Virus record (IMG/VR): IMGVR_UViG_3300025661_000015
Location: 1-31,615 of that record
DNA: 31,615 bases
Strand: one strand, 5' to 3'
From: a virus
The notes under the pieces are model-generated. The model did no database searches. It saw only the letters and a list, made by a program, of their open reading frames with translations, and was not told where the DNA came from. Shown piece after piece: positions 16,400 through 24,297 of the stretch (position 1 is the stretch's first letter; each line of letters starts with the position of its first letter). A program made the position numbers and the translations under genes.

Positions 16400-17110
16400 T
16401 TATTGATACTTTGGTCCTTTACGTACGTAACCGTACATATTACTTTTAGTTCGTCCTGCATACATTAAATAAGATGGTACCATGACTTGTATACCTTTTC
16501 CGTAAAGATAAGGAATCCAAAAATCAACACACGCTGTTTGATTATTATATTCATCTTCGTCAAAAGATGCCCATATTTCAATACCATAAATATTCAACGT
16601 ATCAATCTTCTTAAAACCTAAAGCCTCTTGTGCAGCCACATATGCTAAAACATGTGCGATTGTACTTGTAAAAAATGTTCCAGGAATAAGAGAAGTAGTT
16701 ACGTCTTTTGGAAATGTTTCCATAGTACGAACATTATTCCCTTTAGAATCTACTAACGTCTCAGCAAAAGACCCAATAATTTGGGTATCTGTAGCTTCGC
16801 GCAAGTACTTCATGTACTCCTCTTGGGGTATGCCATCAGTTACGCATTCATTTAACATAGCTTTCCAGCCATCCATAATGAATAACTTATCCATTTTATG
16901 CCCATATGCCCAAGAATGATTCACTCCCCATATTTCTCCATAAGGCGGTATAACTAAACCAGACGGTGCTCTGCCCATAAAATTTACTACTCGTAAATCA
17001 GACCTAACAACATCAGTTTGTGCAACCACTCCAGGAACCTTATAAGGGTGAATAATCGGCTTCTTTACTTCTTTAGATTTTTGTTCATTTAATATAGGTT
17101 TTTTAGTCAT
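16400..17110 (-). CDS. Glycosyltransferase-like protein (GT42 / DUF115-like pattern)
   Basis: A 236-residue protein inside the head-neck operon. After a basic N-terminal 35 residues it has LRVVNFMGRAPSGLVIPPYG, then EIWGVNHSWAYGHKMDKLFI, later FFTSTIAHVLAYVAAQEALG and a strand-plus-loop KKIDTLNIYGIEIW ending in a Tyr- and Asn-rich segment. An early GxAPS loop, a W-x-VN strand, a helix of S-T-x-x-x-x-x-A-x-x-x-x and a GIE/GID strand are the layout of GT42 sialyltransferases and of DUF115 proteins. I infer a nucleotide-sugar-binding Rossmann fold. The gene begins one base after the HeH-like gene. A non-catalytic phage family of the same fold is possible. Confidence 0.5.
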   Translation of the reverse strand: MTKKPILNEQKSKEVKKPIIHPYKVPGVVAQTDVVRSDLRVVNFMGRAPSGLVIPPYGEIWGVNHSWAYGHKMDKLFIMDGWKAMLNECVTDGIPQEEYMKYLREATDTQIIGSFAETLVDSKGNNVRTMETFPKDVTTSLIPGTFFTSTIAHVLAYVAAQEALGFKKIDTLNIYGIEIWASFDEDEYNNQTACVDFWIPYLYGKGIQVMVPSYLMYAGRTKSNMYGYVRKGPKYQ

Positions 17111-17533
17111 TTAAACTCCTTTAACCTCTTCTATTGCTCCACGATCAAGCAGTTGCTCAATCTGGCTTGCGCTACTTTCAAAAGGTTGCCCTATTGAAAA
17201 CCCTTTAATATTTGCTTTCACAATATATTTCTTGTCAGTAACAACAACTTCTTCTACTTCCATATCTCGATGGTGTCTTTTTTTCTTGGCCACTGGTGTT
17301 TTCCTTTCAGATGCCTTTAACGCTTTAGCTTCATCTTCCTTAGGGGATTCTGTAGCCTTCCTGTCAACAAGCTGCACCTTATCCTCTTTAGCCTCAATAA
17401 TCTCTTTATCTTGGACTTCTTTACTAGTATCGGGTAGTAAAGATTCAAGTTTAGTTCTCGTTGCGTTCTGAGGGAAATCAATGTTTAACCCAACCAATTT
17501 TTCTTTAAGTTCATATAATTCTAATTTTTTCAT
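17111..17533 (-). CDS. Head-associated protein with N-terminal HeH/SAP-like motif
   Basis: A 140-residue charged protein. The first 35 residues (ELYELKEKLVGLNIDFP, then NATRTKLESLLP) match the short helix-extension-helix pattern seen in HeH/LEM or SAP-like domains, which bind DNA or protein. A Lys, Glu and Asp-rich linker to about residue 95 follows. The C-terminal 40 residues (IVKANIKGFSIGQPFESS, then IEQLLDRGAIEEV) form a second small domain. Proteins of this layout follow the capsid gene in many phages. The role is not known. The start has GGAG at seven bases. Confidence 0.6.
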   Translation of the reverse strand: MKKLELYELKEKLVGLNIDFPQNATRTKLESLLPDTSKEVQDKEIIEAKEDKVQLVDRKATESPKEDEAKALKASERKTPVAKKKRHHRDMEVEEVVVTDKKYIVKANIKGFSIGQPFESSASQIEQLLDRGAIEEVKGV

Positions 17534-17543
17534 CCTGTACTCC

Positions 17544-18521
17544 TTACGCTACTACAGCGTCTATATAATAAGCTGCTGTTACGTCTAATAAAACATCATC
17601 ATATTCTTCTTCCATTCTTACGAACTTAGAATATTTAGGGTCTGTATTATCATACGAATCTACTTCAGCATCATCTAAAACAAAACTGTAACCCAAAGAA
17701 CGTTGAAATTCTTGTGGTTGTGGATCTTGGTTAACATATGCCAATAGCATACCTTTACCCCATACTTCAGTTAGACTTGAAGTTGCTCCTTTAATAGCAG
17801 TTTCATATTGAACGTCACCAACTATTAGTTTTTCTAAACCGAATGCTTTTGCTACTTCAGCTTCTGTAAGTGATCTAACTGGAACTGTTCCATCTGGAGC
17901 AATACCGTTAGTTTTCTTGATTTGTGGGTGGTCTTGTATAATTTCAAATACCTCAATACCCATAATCCCAACATTAGCTTTCATGTGAGCTGCACTTCTG
18001 ATTGTCTGTTTAGCCGTTCTTACATCACCAATTGGGTCAGAATTAACAAAATCACTCCACTGGTCTGCACCTGATAAAGTAACATTATTAGTAATGTTTG
18101 ATGTACTAAATAAAGCATCTGCTATTGCATACTCTTTACCCATTAACACTGCGCTTCTTAACATTTTAGTAAACATGATTTCAGCGTCCCTCATGCCCGC
18201 TCTCCAATCACTATTACTGAACTTAAGACCATCGTCTTTTGTAACCATAATCTTCAATGAATGCTTCTCTGTGTGCCAAGCATCTGCCTTAGTTAATTGA
18301 ACGTTAATTTCTGGAGATTTTGTTCTTCCCACTATAACGTCATGATAAACTTTCAAAAATTCTTGTGATGTAGTTCCAGAATTGATAACCTGACCGTCTT
18401 TTGATCCAACACTAATTGTTGGTAAAATCATGTCATGTATAAAACTCTGATCTTTTGGCATATAGCCACGGAATAAGTTCGTTAGGACTTCATCCGGCAT
18501 AATTGCAATATTATTACCCAT
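17544..18521 (-). CDS. Major capsid protein (HK97 fold)
   Basis: A 325-residue protein after the protease/scaffold and decoration genes, the fixed place of the major capsid. Features that fit the phage capsid fold include an N-terminal arm (PDEVLTNLFRGYMPKDQSFI), a helix with EYAIADALFS, a stretch VRTAKQTIRSAAHMKANVGI, the loop IQDHPQIKKTNG and a C-terminal strand KFVRMEEEYDDVLLDVTA. Length is normal for a capsid of the lambda gpE type. Cleavage by the protease cannot be judged from the sequence. Start ATG 18521 has GGAG upstream. Confidence 0.88.
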   Translation of the reverse strand: MGNNIAIMPDEVLTNLFRGYMPKDQSFIHDMILPTISVGSKDGQVINSGTTSQEFLKVYHDVIVGRTKSPEINVQLTKADAWHTEKHSLKIMVTKDDGLKFSNSDWRAGMRDAEIMFTKMLRSAVLMGKEYAIADALFSTSNITNNVTLSGADQWSDFVNSDPIGDVRTAKQTIRSAAHMKANVGIMGIEVFEIIQDHPQIKKTNGIAPDGTVPVRSLTEAEVAKAFGLEKLIVGDVQYETAIKGATSSLTEVWGKGMLLAYVNQDPQPQEFQRSLGYSFVLDDAEVDSYDNTDPKYSKFVRMEEEYDDVLLDVTAAYYIDAVVA

Positions 18522-18541
18522 TTTTATTCTCCTTTCTTATT

Positions 18542-18943
18542 TTAAGTTGATTGACCCGTTAAAGTCGCAACAACGATTATATCACCAGCTGCAGTAGATA
18601 CGTCTTTTGCTTTAGCATAAAACATTCCACCAGCTGTACTTAACTTACCTGCTCCGCCTGTTGAGGCTGCTAGGTTTGCACCAATAGTAACTGCACCTGT
18701 AGCAATAGCGAGAAATGAATCCCCTGTTCCTAAAACACCACAGTCAGCTTCTTCTCCAGCTCCTGGAGTATTCTGCAAAATGAACACGTTCATTCCAGGT
18801 TCATTTTGTGCAACAGCAGAAATTTTAACGTGATTTACATCACTCTGATATACGAAATTGTATTGTTTAGATGCCAATGTGCCAGTTGTCAAAAAGGTAA
18901 CTGTATCACATGGATTCTGTAGTGGTAAACTTGGTATAGCCAT
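18542..18943 (-). CDS. Head decoration protein (DUF2190-like)
   Basis: A 133-residue strand-rich protein with CDTVTFLTTGTL near the start and VTIGANLAASTGGAGKLST near the middle, ending in a strand IIVVATLTGQS. This is the pattern of DUF2190-type decoration proteins, which bind the outside of heads. The start (ATG 18943) overlaps the stop of the protease by one base (TAATG), a sign of translational coupling. It lies directly before the capsid gene. Confidence 0.72.
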   Translation of the reverse strand: MAIPSLPLQNPCDTVTFLTTGTLASKQYNFVYQSDVNHVKISAVAQNEPGMNVFILQNTPGAGEEADCGVLGTGDSFLAIATGAVTIGANLAASTGGAGKLSTAGGMFYAKAKDVSTAAGDIIVVATLTGQST

Positions 18944-19422
18944 TATTTATCTCCTTTCTTCTTATTGTTTTCTCTTATAGACGTAAGAGCCGATTCATAC
19001 GTTACTTTGTTTTCTGCAGCGTATGCTTTAACTTCTTTATCTTCTTTTTGCGCATCTGTTATTTCTGACTCATCTTCATTAGCGCTTGAGCCTGTTTGTT
19101 CGAATTTTGCAATAGCTGGCATCTTTTCTGCTAATTCCTTAGCTGCAGTATACCCTATAGCATCGAATGCTAGTTTGTTTACCTCATTGGTAGCTTGAGT
19201 AGCTTTACCCTCAGTAATTAAGCTTGCAAGAAGGCGTTCTACGTTCTCACTTTCCTGTGCTTCATTATGATCTGCTAATACTTTCTCAGCATTAACCTTT
19301 GCTTCTAGAGACTCTTTAACTGATTTTTCCATTTCTGGAATACGAGCAGCATCAACTATTAGTTGTGCAACATCACAATCAAAATTGTCCTTTAAAGCAG
19401 CGAACATTTCTTTCTTATCCAT
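18943..19422 (-). CDS. Nested scaffold protein from an internal start
   Basis: In frame within the protease gene, ATG 19420-19422 (codon 245) is preceded by AAAGGAG with eight bases to the start, as good as the sites of whole genes here. Initiation there would give a 159-residue acidic helical protein identical to the C-terminal part of the protease precursor. This is the lambda C/Nu3 layout, in which scaffold is made in excess of protease. The site could also be chance in a purine-rich gene, but its fit and its position at the domain border speak for use. Confidence 0.65.
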   Translation of the reverse strand: MDKKEMFAALKDNFDCDVAQLIVDAARIPEMEKSVKESLEAKVNAEKVLADHNEAQESENVERLLASLITEGKATQATNEVNKLAFDAIGYTAAKELAEKMPAIAKFEQTGSSANEDESEITDAQKEDKEVKAYAAENKVTYESALTSIRENNKKKGDK

Positions 19423-20154
19423 AACTTTTTCTCCTTTCATTAATTTATTTAACAAACGGGTTGAACCCGCATTATTAACATCTTTACCACCAAACGCAGT
19501 GCTCATTTTTGGAGCGTCCACGGCTCCCATAGATGAATTATAGAACACTTTACCGTAAGTTCCATCTTTTATATGACCATCAAAATTTCCTATGAACGAC
19601 TGTACCTTATTAGTAAAAACATCCGATTCTTTAGGTTCCGATAGTACATCATCTACTAAATTCATTTCTTTGCTTTTTGTAGCATCTAAAAACGTATCTT
19701 TCTTCATCATGCTCTTTAATGAGTCAAACTCATTACCAGTATTATCAGATAAGTGTTGAATCAACTTATCATTAATCTCTTGAGCGCTTTTTAAATCTTC
19801 TTCAATCTCAGAAACTTTACCATAAGTAAAGGTTGAAACTTCATGAATCATCGTTCTTGAATTCTCACCTATATATCGTTTATTTCCTGCTGACAATAAG
19901 ACTGCACCACAAGAGTCAGCTTCTCCCAAACATATTGTGTTAACGTTTGATTTAAGGCCTTTCATTGCATCTAAAATAGCGAATAAAGAAAATACCTCAC
20001 CTCCCCAGGAATTAATAACTATATTAACATCCTCACTATTTTTAGCATCTAGTTTCATCATATTTTTAATTAATGTTTCAGAAGTTTCTTGATTGAAGTT
20101 ATCAAACAAGAATAACGTTCTTTGCGCATCAAAATCAGATAAACTAATTGTCAT
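18943..20154 (-). CDS. Head maturation protease, ClpP/S49-like, fused to scaffold
   Basis: A 403-residue protein. Residues 1-180 are a ClpP-type serine protease: INSWGG near 48 (oxyanion and strand), Ser81 in GEADSCGAVLLSAG, His104 in TMIHEVS, and Asp168 in MNLVDDV. This gives a Ser-His-Asp triad at the usual spacing. Residues 245-403 are highly charged and helical and look like scaffold. The protease cleaves scaffold and capsid during prohead maturation. An internal start at codon 245 would make the scaffold separately. The start overlaps the DUF5659-like gene by 11 bases and is preceded by AGGAGG. Confidence 0.88.
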   Translation of the reverse strand: MTISLSDFDAQRTLFLFDNFNQETSETLIKNMMKLDAKNSEDVNIVINSWGGEVFSLFAILDAMKGLKSNVNTICLGEADSCGAVLLSAGNKRYIGENSRTMIHEVSTFTYGKVSEIEEDLKSAQEINDKLIQHLSDNTGNEFDSLKSMMKKDTFLDATKSKEMNLVDDVLSEPKESDVFTNKVQSFIGNFDGHIKDGTYGKVFYNSSMGAVDAPKMSTAFGGKDVNNAGSTRLLNKLMKGEKVMDKKEMFAALKDNFDCDVAQLIVDAARIPEMEKSVKESLEAKVNAEKVLADHNEAQESENVERLLASLITEGKATQATNEVNKLAFDAIGYTAAKELAEKMPAIAKFEQTGSSANEDESEITDAQKEDKEVKAYAAENKVTYESALTSIRENNKKKGDK

Positions 20155-20404
20155 TTTCGTCCTCCTTTACTCTAGTATTTTGTATCTGAGACTTTAAGCC
20201 TCTCATATGACCAGCGAAACTAATAAAGTCCCCTGTTCCTTTAAAAAATCCATCGACTTCTTCCTGTTGTGCTTCGGCATAGTAAAATATACCTCTACGT
20301 CCTACTCTATCGACTTCTAAGGGAAACCCCTTTGTTTTTAGATATGCTGCACATGCTAAGTCGCGTGTGTAAAATTTACCTTGTTTGTTAATTTCATTGC
20401 TCAT
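20144..20404 (-). CDS. DUF5659-like phage protein
   Basis: An 86-residue protein with KFYTRDLACAAYLKTKGFPL and then VDRVGRRGIFYYAEA, which match the small phage family DUF5659 (YxTxDLxLAxYL, followed by a strand with a FYF-like end). The C-terminus, with GHMRGLKSQI, is a helix. The function is not known. It lies between portal and protease and overlaps the latter by 11 bases. GGAG precedes the ATG. Confidence 0.68.
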   Translation of the reverse strand: MSNEINKQGKFYTRDLACAAYLKTKGFPLEVDRVGRRGIFYYAEAQQEEVDGFFKGTGDFISFAGHMRGLKSQIQNTRVKEDENDN

Positions 20405-20413
20405 TTTGTACTC

Positions 20414-21763
20414 CTATTTGCCTTCATCTGGCGATTCTGCTGGTTTTTTCTGTTTATCAGGATTCTCCTTATCTTGGTCATCCTGATCTTCTTTATAGTC
20501 AGGAGTCTCATTTATATCTCTAATAGATGTATCGTCAATATCTGGTAGATTAAGATCATCTCTGACTCTTTTTTCCAGCCTATCATCTGGCTGTATAATT
20601 TTAGATGTCACATATCCTCTCATTACTTCCATCATCGCTCTGGCATCTTTTCTGGCAATACCTGTCACTAACATATCTAGTCTCTCTTCTGGTTCACCAA
20701 AGTTGAGTACATAATATGAATGTGTTAAAGGATCAATTTTACTAGCAATATACTTACCAATAAATAAAAGGCTGTTTAAGAACATTTCCATCTGTCCCTC
20801 GTTCTGTGCGTTACCACCAGACTTCTGAGTACCGATTGCGAGGAATCCTGCTAGTATGGAGTCCAGAATACCCATATCTTCACGTTTAATGGATGTATCC
20901 ACCGCTTCTGAGTTATATTCACCTTTTTCTATCATAAAGCCATCTTCTTTCAATCTCTCGTCTAAAATGACGAATGCTTGCTCATGTGACGTATATGACT
21001 CTCCAACTGCTTTAACAGCAGCAAGTTCTGTATCATCTAAAATCATACTCTTAGGAAGGAAGAATATCGGAGTTCCAACAGACATTTTTTCCTGACCTAT
21101 CATATCTAATCTTAAATAAAGGTCTTTTCTAATATAATTACCATATGCGGCTCTTAGTACAGAAATTCCCTCAAAGTTGTCTCCTTCTTTCTCATTTGTG
21201 AAAATCATCAGCTCATCGCCTTTTATTGTCACATCATTCTTTCCATATGCTTTTTGAAGTATACTTACAACCTCAGCATCTTTTACATCCCATTTATCTA
21301 TTGTGCTCTGTTTCAAGAATCCCAAACTCTTTAAAGTTACTACCGAACCTAATTTAACGTCTTCAACTACGTGTGAGTACGGTTCGAAGATAGAAAACCC
21401 CATTGGCAGGAATGACAGTATCTCATGAAGCATTTCGCTCCATTTCTGTGTTCCCCAGTTATTTAGCAGTTGATTCTTAAAATACGCCTGTTCTATCTGT
21501 TTTTCGTCTTTATCGTCTTTTGGGGAATATTTGAACGTTCCAGACTTAATAGGAGTCATTAGAACGTTTAACAGCCGTTTTATCTGATAATCAGACCTAC
21601 GCATCTTATCATATATTGGATAGGAGGCTGCTGGTGTAGTAAGTGCACCAAGATACTCCTCATATATACGACCGCTCACAAATTTCGTTCCCGGATTACT
21701 CGCTCTATTATTAGTGTACTTACTCGCCTCAGCCTGATTTGTTTCTTTTGTTTTCTCTACCAT
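20414..21763 (-). CDS. Portal protein (DUF935 / Mu gp29-like)
   Basis: A 449-residue protein, the 12-fold ring at the packaging vertex. It has the signature of DUF935-type portals: YPIYDKMRRSDYQIKRLLNV near the start, LPMGFSIFEPYSHV near 120, then GISVLRAAYGNYIRKDLYLR, and later KREDMGILDSILAGFLAIG and FIGKYIASKIDPLTHS. The C-terminal 50 residues are acidic and disordered. The start ATG 21763 is chosen because TTGGAG lies just upstream. A longer frame from TTG 21802 has no ribosome site and would overlap terminase by 38 bases. Confidence 0.9.
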   Translation of the reverse strand: MVEKTKETNQAEASKYTNNRASNPGTKFVSGRIYEEYLGALTTPAASYPIYDKMRRSDYQIKRLLNVLMTPIKSGTFKYSPKDDKDEKQIEQAYFKNQLLNNWGTQKWSEMLHEILSFLPMGFSIFEPYSHVVEDVKLGSVVTLKSLGFLKQSTIDKWDVKDAEVVSILQKAYGKNDVTIKGDELMIFTNEKEGDNFEGISVLRAAYGNYIRKDLYLRLDMIGQEKMSVGTPIFFLPKSMILDDTELAAVKAVGESYTSHEQAFVILDERLKEDGFMIEKGEYNSEAVDTSIKREDMGILDSILAGFLAIGTQKSGGNAQNEGQMEMFLNSLLFIGKYIASKIDPLTHSYYVLNFGEPEERLDMLVTGIARKDARAMMEVMRGYVTSKIIQPDDRLEKRVRDDLNLPDIDDTSIRDINETPDYKEDQDDQDKENPDKQKKPAESPDEGK

Positions 21764-21764
21764 T

Positions 21765-23168
21765 TTAATACTCCAATGCGTAAACGTGAGTTTTAGCTTC
21801 AACTATCGGAACCAGCGTACTTTGTGTACTGGAACTCTTAGTTCTCGCGCTTCCTTTAGATACAAAAAGAATTTTACCACCAATTTGCTTATTTCTTATA
21901 TAGTTACCTATAATAGCAGCTTCTGCCGTATCTGGTGAATATCCTAATTCTTTCTTGAAGGTCTTTTTATCCTGTATCTTAATAAACTTCTCTTCTACGT
22001 AATATTTAAGAGAAAGTGTCTGTTTCTGTAACTCTGGGTCATCACATAGATCAATATTGCCATTTTGTATATCCATTCTCCAAAGCCAGTGAGCTTCGGC
22101 TCTTTTATTTCTAAAAACAAAATGTTCCATCCCATCTGGATGTGACGTTGGTGATTCTGAAGATTTAAAAACTTCTATATAAATTCTATCCTGTGCGAGC
22201 AAGTCTATAAGGGCGGCACCGAGACCTATGCCATCAGCTGCCACATTATACATTCTCATACGATAATCCTTAATTCTTTCCTTAACTATCTCTTTTAGTG
22301 GTATACACGTGTCAAATTTATACCGTTCTATCCATAAAAGCCTATGATCGTCAAAAAACGCCAAAGTTGAGTAATCGTTACCTTCTCTAGCCACATCGAT
22401 GCCTAAAAACGTTGGTTGGCAGTCCATCTTGTCAATTTCGACTTTACACTCCTTATACCACGCAAATTGGACCAATTGGTTCGGATCTCCGCCATATTCC
22501 CAGTTTCCTTTAACATATCTCTGATATTCAGCTTCTGGCAGGTTTTCTAGCGATTCTAAGTACTCTTTTGTATTATAAGGGTTATCATGCGGCAGCGCTT
22601 GTTGGAAATAATAAGGAGCTTTGAGTTTCCCTTCACTCCATGGGTCGTACCATTTAAACTTCACCCAATTATTATCAGGGTTACATGTTAGTAATATGAA
22701 TGGTGGTATGTCGTACTCGAAGTTCTTCCATCTCCCAACACGAGTTATAAGAGTTGAGAACGCAATCTCCGAACATTCATTAGCCTCTTCTATATCAACG
22801 CCAGTTATCTCTAAACCACGTAGTTTGTTCAACTCAGGGTCATTTGCGATATCTGCCTCTACAAACACTATTTCTGAACCATTTCCGTAATTAGCCGTAA
22901 ACTCGGACTTATTGAACTTCATCCTGTTTGGATCTCCGTTCATTTCTAAAATCTTTCTGTAAGAAGGTAGTGTGTTACGACGTATGGTAGATAATGATTT
23001 CCTTACAACAGCATACCGTGTTCCAGGATACTGTTGTGCCATCTCATCGAGGAAACCTATAGTTACAATCGTTTTCCCGCCTGCAACACCACCTCCATAA
23101 AGTAGATATTTGTATTTTCTTGATTTTATCGCCTTTACATATTCTAGTTGTTTCGCGCTTAAAGGCAT
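21765..23168 (-). CDS. terL: Large terminase subunit (packaging ATPase and nuclease)
   Basis: A 467-residue packaging motor. The ATPase domain has Walker A GGGVAGGKT (Lys32), Walker B near 121-128 (ITGVDIEE, Asp125 and Glu127) and the coupling motif LLTCNPDNN at about 159-167. The nuclease domain has RNase H-like acidic residues: Asp258 (FLGIDVA), Asp312 (AADGIG) and Asp413 (SPDTAEA). It pumps DNA into the prohead and cuts it. GGGGG seven bases before the ATG serves as the ribosome site. The stop lies just before the portal start. Length and order of motifs are complete. Confidence 0.95.
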   Translation of the reverse strand: MPLSAKQLEYVKAIKSRKYKYLLYGGGVAGGKTIVTIGFLDEMAQQYPGTRYAVVRKSLSTIRRNTLPSYRKILEMNGDPNRMKFNKSEFTANYGNGSEIVFVEADIANDPELNKLRGLEITGVDIEEANECSEIAFSTLITRVGRWKNFEYDIPPFILLTCNPDNNWVKFKWYDPWSEGKLKAPYYFQQALPHDNPYNTKEYLESLENLPEAEYQRYVKGNWEYGGDPNQLVQFAWYKECKVEIDKMDCQPTFLGIDVAREGNDYSTLAFFDDHRLLWIERYKFDTCIPLKEIVKERIKDYRMRMYNVAADGIGLGAALIDLLAQDRIYIEVFKSSESPTSHPDGMEHFVFRNKRAEAHWLWRMDIQNGNIDLCDDPELQKQTLSLKYYVEEKFIKIQDKKTFKKELGYSPDTAEAAIIGNYIRNKQIGGKILFVSKGSARTKSSSTQSTLVPIVEAKTHVYALEY

Positions 23169-23179
23169 TCAAAAACCCC

Positions 23180-23701
23180 CTACTCGTCAAACAAACGTTT
23201 TTCGAAGGTAATATTTCCTTTATGCTCCGTTATATCATGTGAAAGTTCTAAAATCTTAACTAGGTCTCTTAGAGCACCCTGTTTGTCATATAATACGAAG
23301 TGTACGTTTTTATTCCCCATCTTATCAAAAGTTATCTTTACGTCTTTTATACATGCTTTATCAGCTCTTGTTAGATTTGACCAATCTTCGAAGGACATTT
23401 TGTTGTCTTTGTATTCCCCATAGTCTGCAAGATTACTAAAAGCTATATTTTTTATTTCAGCAAGAACACGCAGTTTATCTATGTCTCCTTCTTTCAGATA
23501 CTCTCTGACTTTTTGTTCTATGTATTTTTTATTTTTTACGATTATTTGTCTGACTGATTGTTTTGTGAGTTTCGGAAACTCGTCGGCTGTGGATATTACT
23601 GGGTATTTTTCGCAAAATAGGGTGTTCTTTAGATACGCGTCGAGGATCGGCAAGTCTTTGTGATGTGGCTTATACGTATTATCGTTGGATTTGTTACCCA
23701 T
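23180..23701 (-). CDS. terS: Small terminase subunit (Terminase_2-like)
   Basis: A 173-residue DNA-recognition subunit directly before the large terminase. LAEIKNIAFSNLADYGEYKD, then DKACIKDVKITFDKMGN and FVLYDKQGALRDLVKIL are typical of the Terminase_2 family. The N-terminal 70 residues contain a region for DNA binding (TKQSVRQIIVKNKKYI). It would recognise the packaging site, which in many phages lies in or beside its own gene; the GC-rich region at 23853-23935 is a candidate. TAAGG seven bases before ATG 23701 is a weaker ribosome site. Confidence 0.85.
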   Translation of the reverse strand: MGNKSNDNTYKPHHKDLPILDAYLKNTLFCEKYPVISTADEFPKLTKQSVRQIIVKNKKYIEQKVREYLKEGDIDKLRVLAEIKNIAFSNLADYGEYKDNKMSFEDWSNLTRADKACIKDVKITFDKMGNKNVHFVLYDKQGALRDLVKILELSHDITEHKGNITFEKRLFDE

Positions 23702-23710
23702 ACTGAAACC

Positions 23711-23827
23711 TTACACTATTTTTGGGTGAAAGTACAATTTTTTATATTTTGTTTTTCTAATGTGTTTTGTGCTTTTTGAGACTCTTGAGAATCTGCCCTT
23801 GCGGTATGATGTGCCTATCCATGGCAC
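23711..23827 (-). CDS. Possible very basic micro-protein, uncertain
   Basis: A 38-codon frame starting at GTG 23827 and ending nine bases before the small terminase. It reads PWIGTSYRKGRFSRVSKSTK at the front, and 12 of 38 residues are Lys or Arg. A basic micro-protein in front of terminase would make sense as a DNA-binding factor. Against it, there is no ribosome site before the GTG, and the frame overlaps a GTGCC/GGCAC hairpin. I list it only as a possibility. Confidence 0.2.
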   Translation of the reverse strand: MPWIGTSYRKGRFSRVSKSTKHIRKTKYKKLYFHPKIV

Positions 23828-24025
23828 TATTAAAATAAACAAAATCGGATAATCCCCGCCTACGCGCGACAGCCTGCTTTGATGGCGCGGGAATAACAAA
23901 ACGGAGAGTTGGCCAAGATCATTACGGCACTCGCGGACTTAAAAAACAATAACAGCAAGTGTAATGCTGTAGGCCTTACAAGCCATAATACAGCACCACT
24001 AAAAACAAGATGTTCAAGCAGTTCC

Positions 24026-24048
24026 GGCTGGTCTGCTAAAAACCAGCC
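24026..24048 (+). promoter_or_regulatory. Hairpin just upstream of the first plus-strand gene
   Basis: GGCTGGT (24026-24032) and ACCAGCC (24042-24048) pair perfectly over 7 bp with a 9-base loop. The hairpin ends 12 bases before the AAGGAG ribosome site of the gene at 24070. It has no T-run, so it does not look like an intrinsic terminator. It may stabilise the leader of the early message or bind a regulator. Confidence 0.5.
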
Positions 24049-24069
24049 AATAATATATAAGGAGTTAAT

Positions 24070-24258
24070 ATGAAAGCTAAAGCAACGGGTACATTCGAAC
24101 GTATGATATCTTCGGGAGGCCGTCCACCTAGAGGAACGCATACTATGAAGATGACCAAAGGTAGAGAGATAACAGCAATGCGCGCTCGACATGGAGCAGA
24201 ACAGCCAATGAAAACATATGTACTATGGGACTTAAAAGCAATGGGACTAAAAGACTAA
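24070..24258 (+). CDS. Small basic protein, first gene of the plus-strand operon
   Basis: A 62-residue protein starting MKAKATGTFERMISSGGRPP, with AAGGAG five bases upstream. It is rich in Lys, Arg and Met and has no known domain. Being first in the early operon and basic, it could act on DNA or host protein. That is inference from position only. Confidence 0.7.
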   Translation: MKAKATGTFERMISSGGRPPRGTHTMKMTKGREITAMRARHGAEQPMKTYVLWDLKAMGLKD

Positions 24259-24281
24259 GAGACACAGAGACACAGAGACAC
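24258..24281 (+). repeat. Three tandem AGAGACAC repeats before a ribosome site
   Basis: The 8-bp unit AGAGACAC occurs three times without gaps right after the stop of the gene at 24070, followed within five bases by the GGAGGAGGTG ribosome site of the next gene. A partial fourth unit (GAGACAC) lies directly at that start codon. Such repeats can slip and so change the spacing or structure at a leader. Confidence 0.8.
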
Positions 24282-24297
24282 GGAGGAGGTGAGACAC

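Larger units (their letters stand above)
23702..24069. promoter_or_regulatory. Divergent intergenic region with three hairpins
   Basis: This 368-bp region separates the leftward late operon from the rightward early genes, so promoters for both must lie here or nearby. No convincing -35/-10 pair was found. It holds dyads at 23811-23827 (GTGCC, 7-base loop, GGCAC), 23853-23892 (TCCC CGCC against GGCG C GGGA), 23958-24000 (AGTG and TGCTGTA against TACAGCA and CACT) and 24026-24048 (GGCTGGT, 9-base loop, ACCAGCC). The 23850-23935 part is richer in GC than its surroundings. A packaging site, promoter control or structured leader RNA are all possible. Confidence 0.55.

Noticed and set aside
23909-24073. 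A 54-codon plus-strand frame from TTG, ending in overlap with the gene at 24070
   Set aside because: The GGAG is only two bases from the TTG, codon use is unlike neighbours, and the frame covers three hairpins, so structure is a better explanation.
23860-24192. A 110-codon minus-strand frame across the divergent gap
   Set aside because: It runs through the hairpins and antisense to the gene at 24070 and has no ribosome site.
24258-24281. Short repeats as a CRISPR array
   Set aside because: The units are 8 bp, have no spacers and no cas genes are present.
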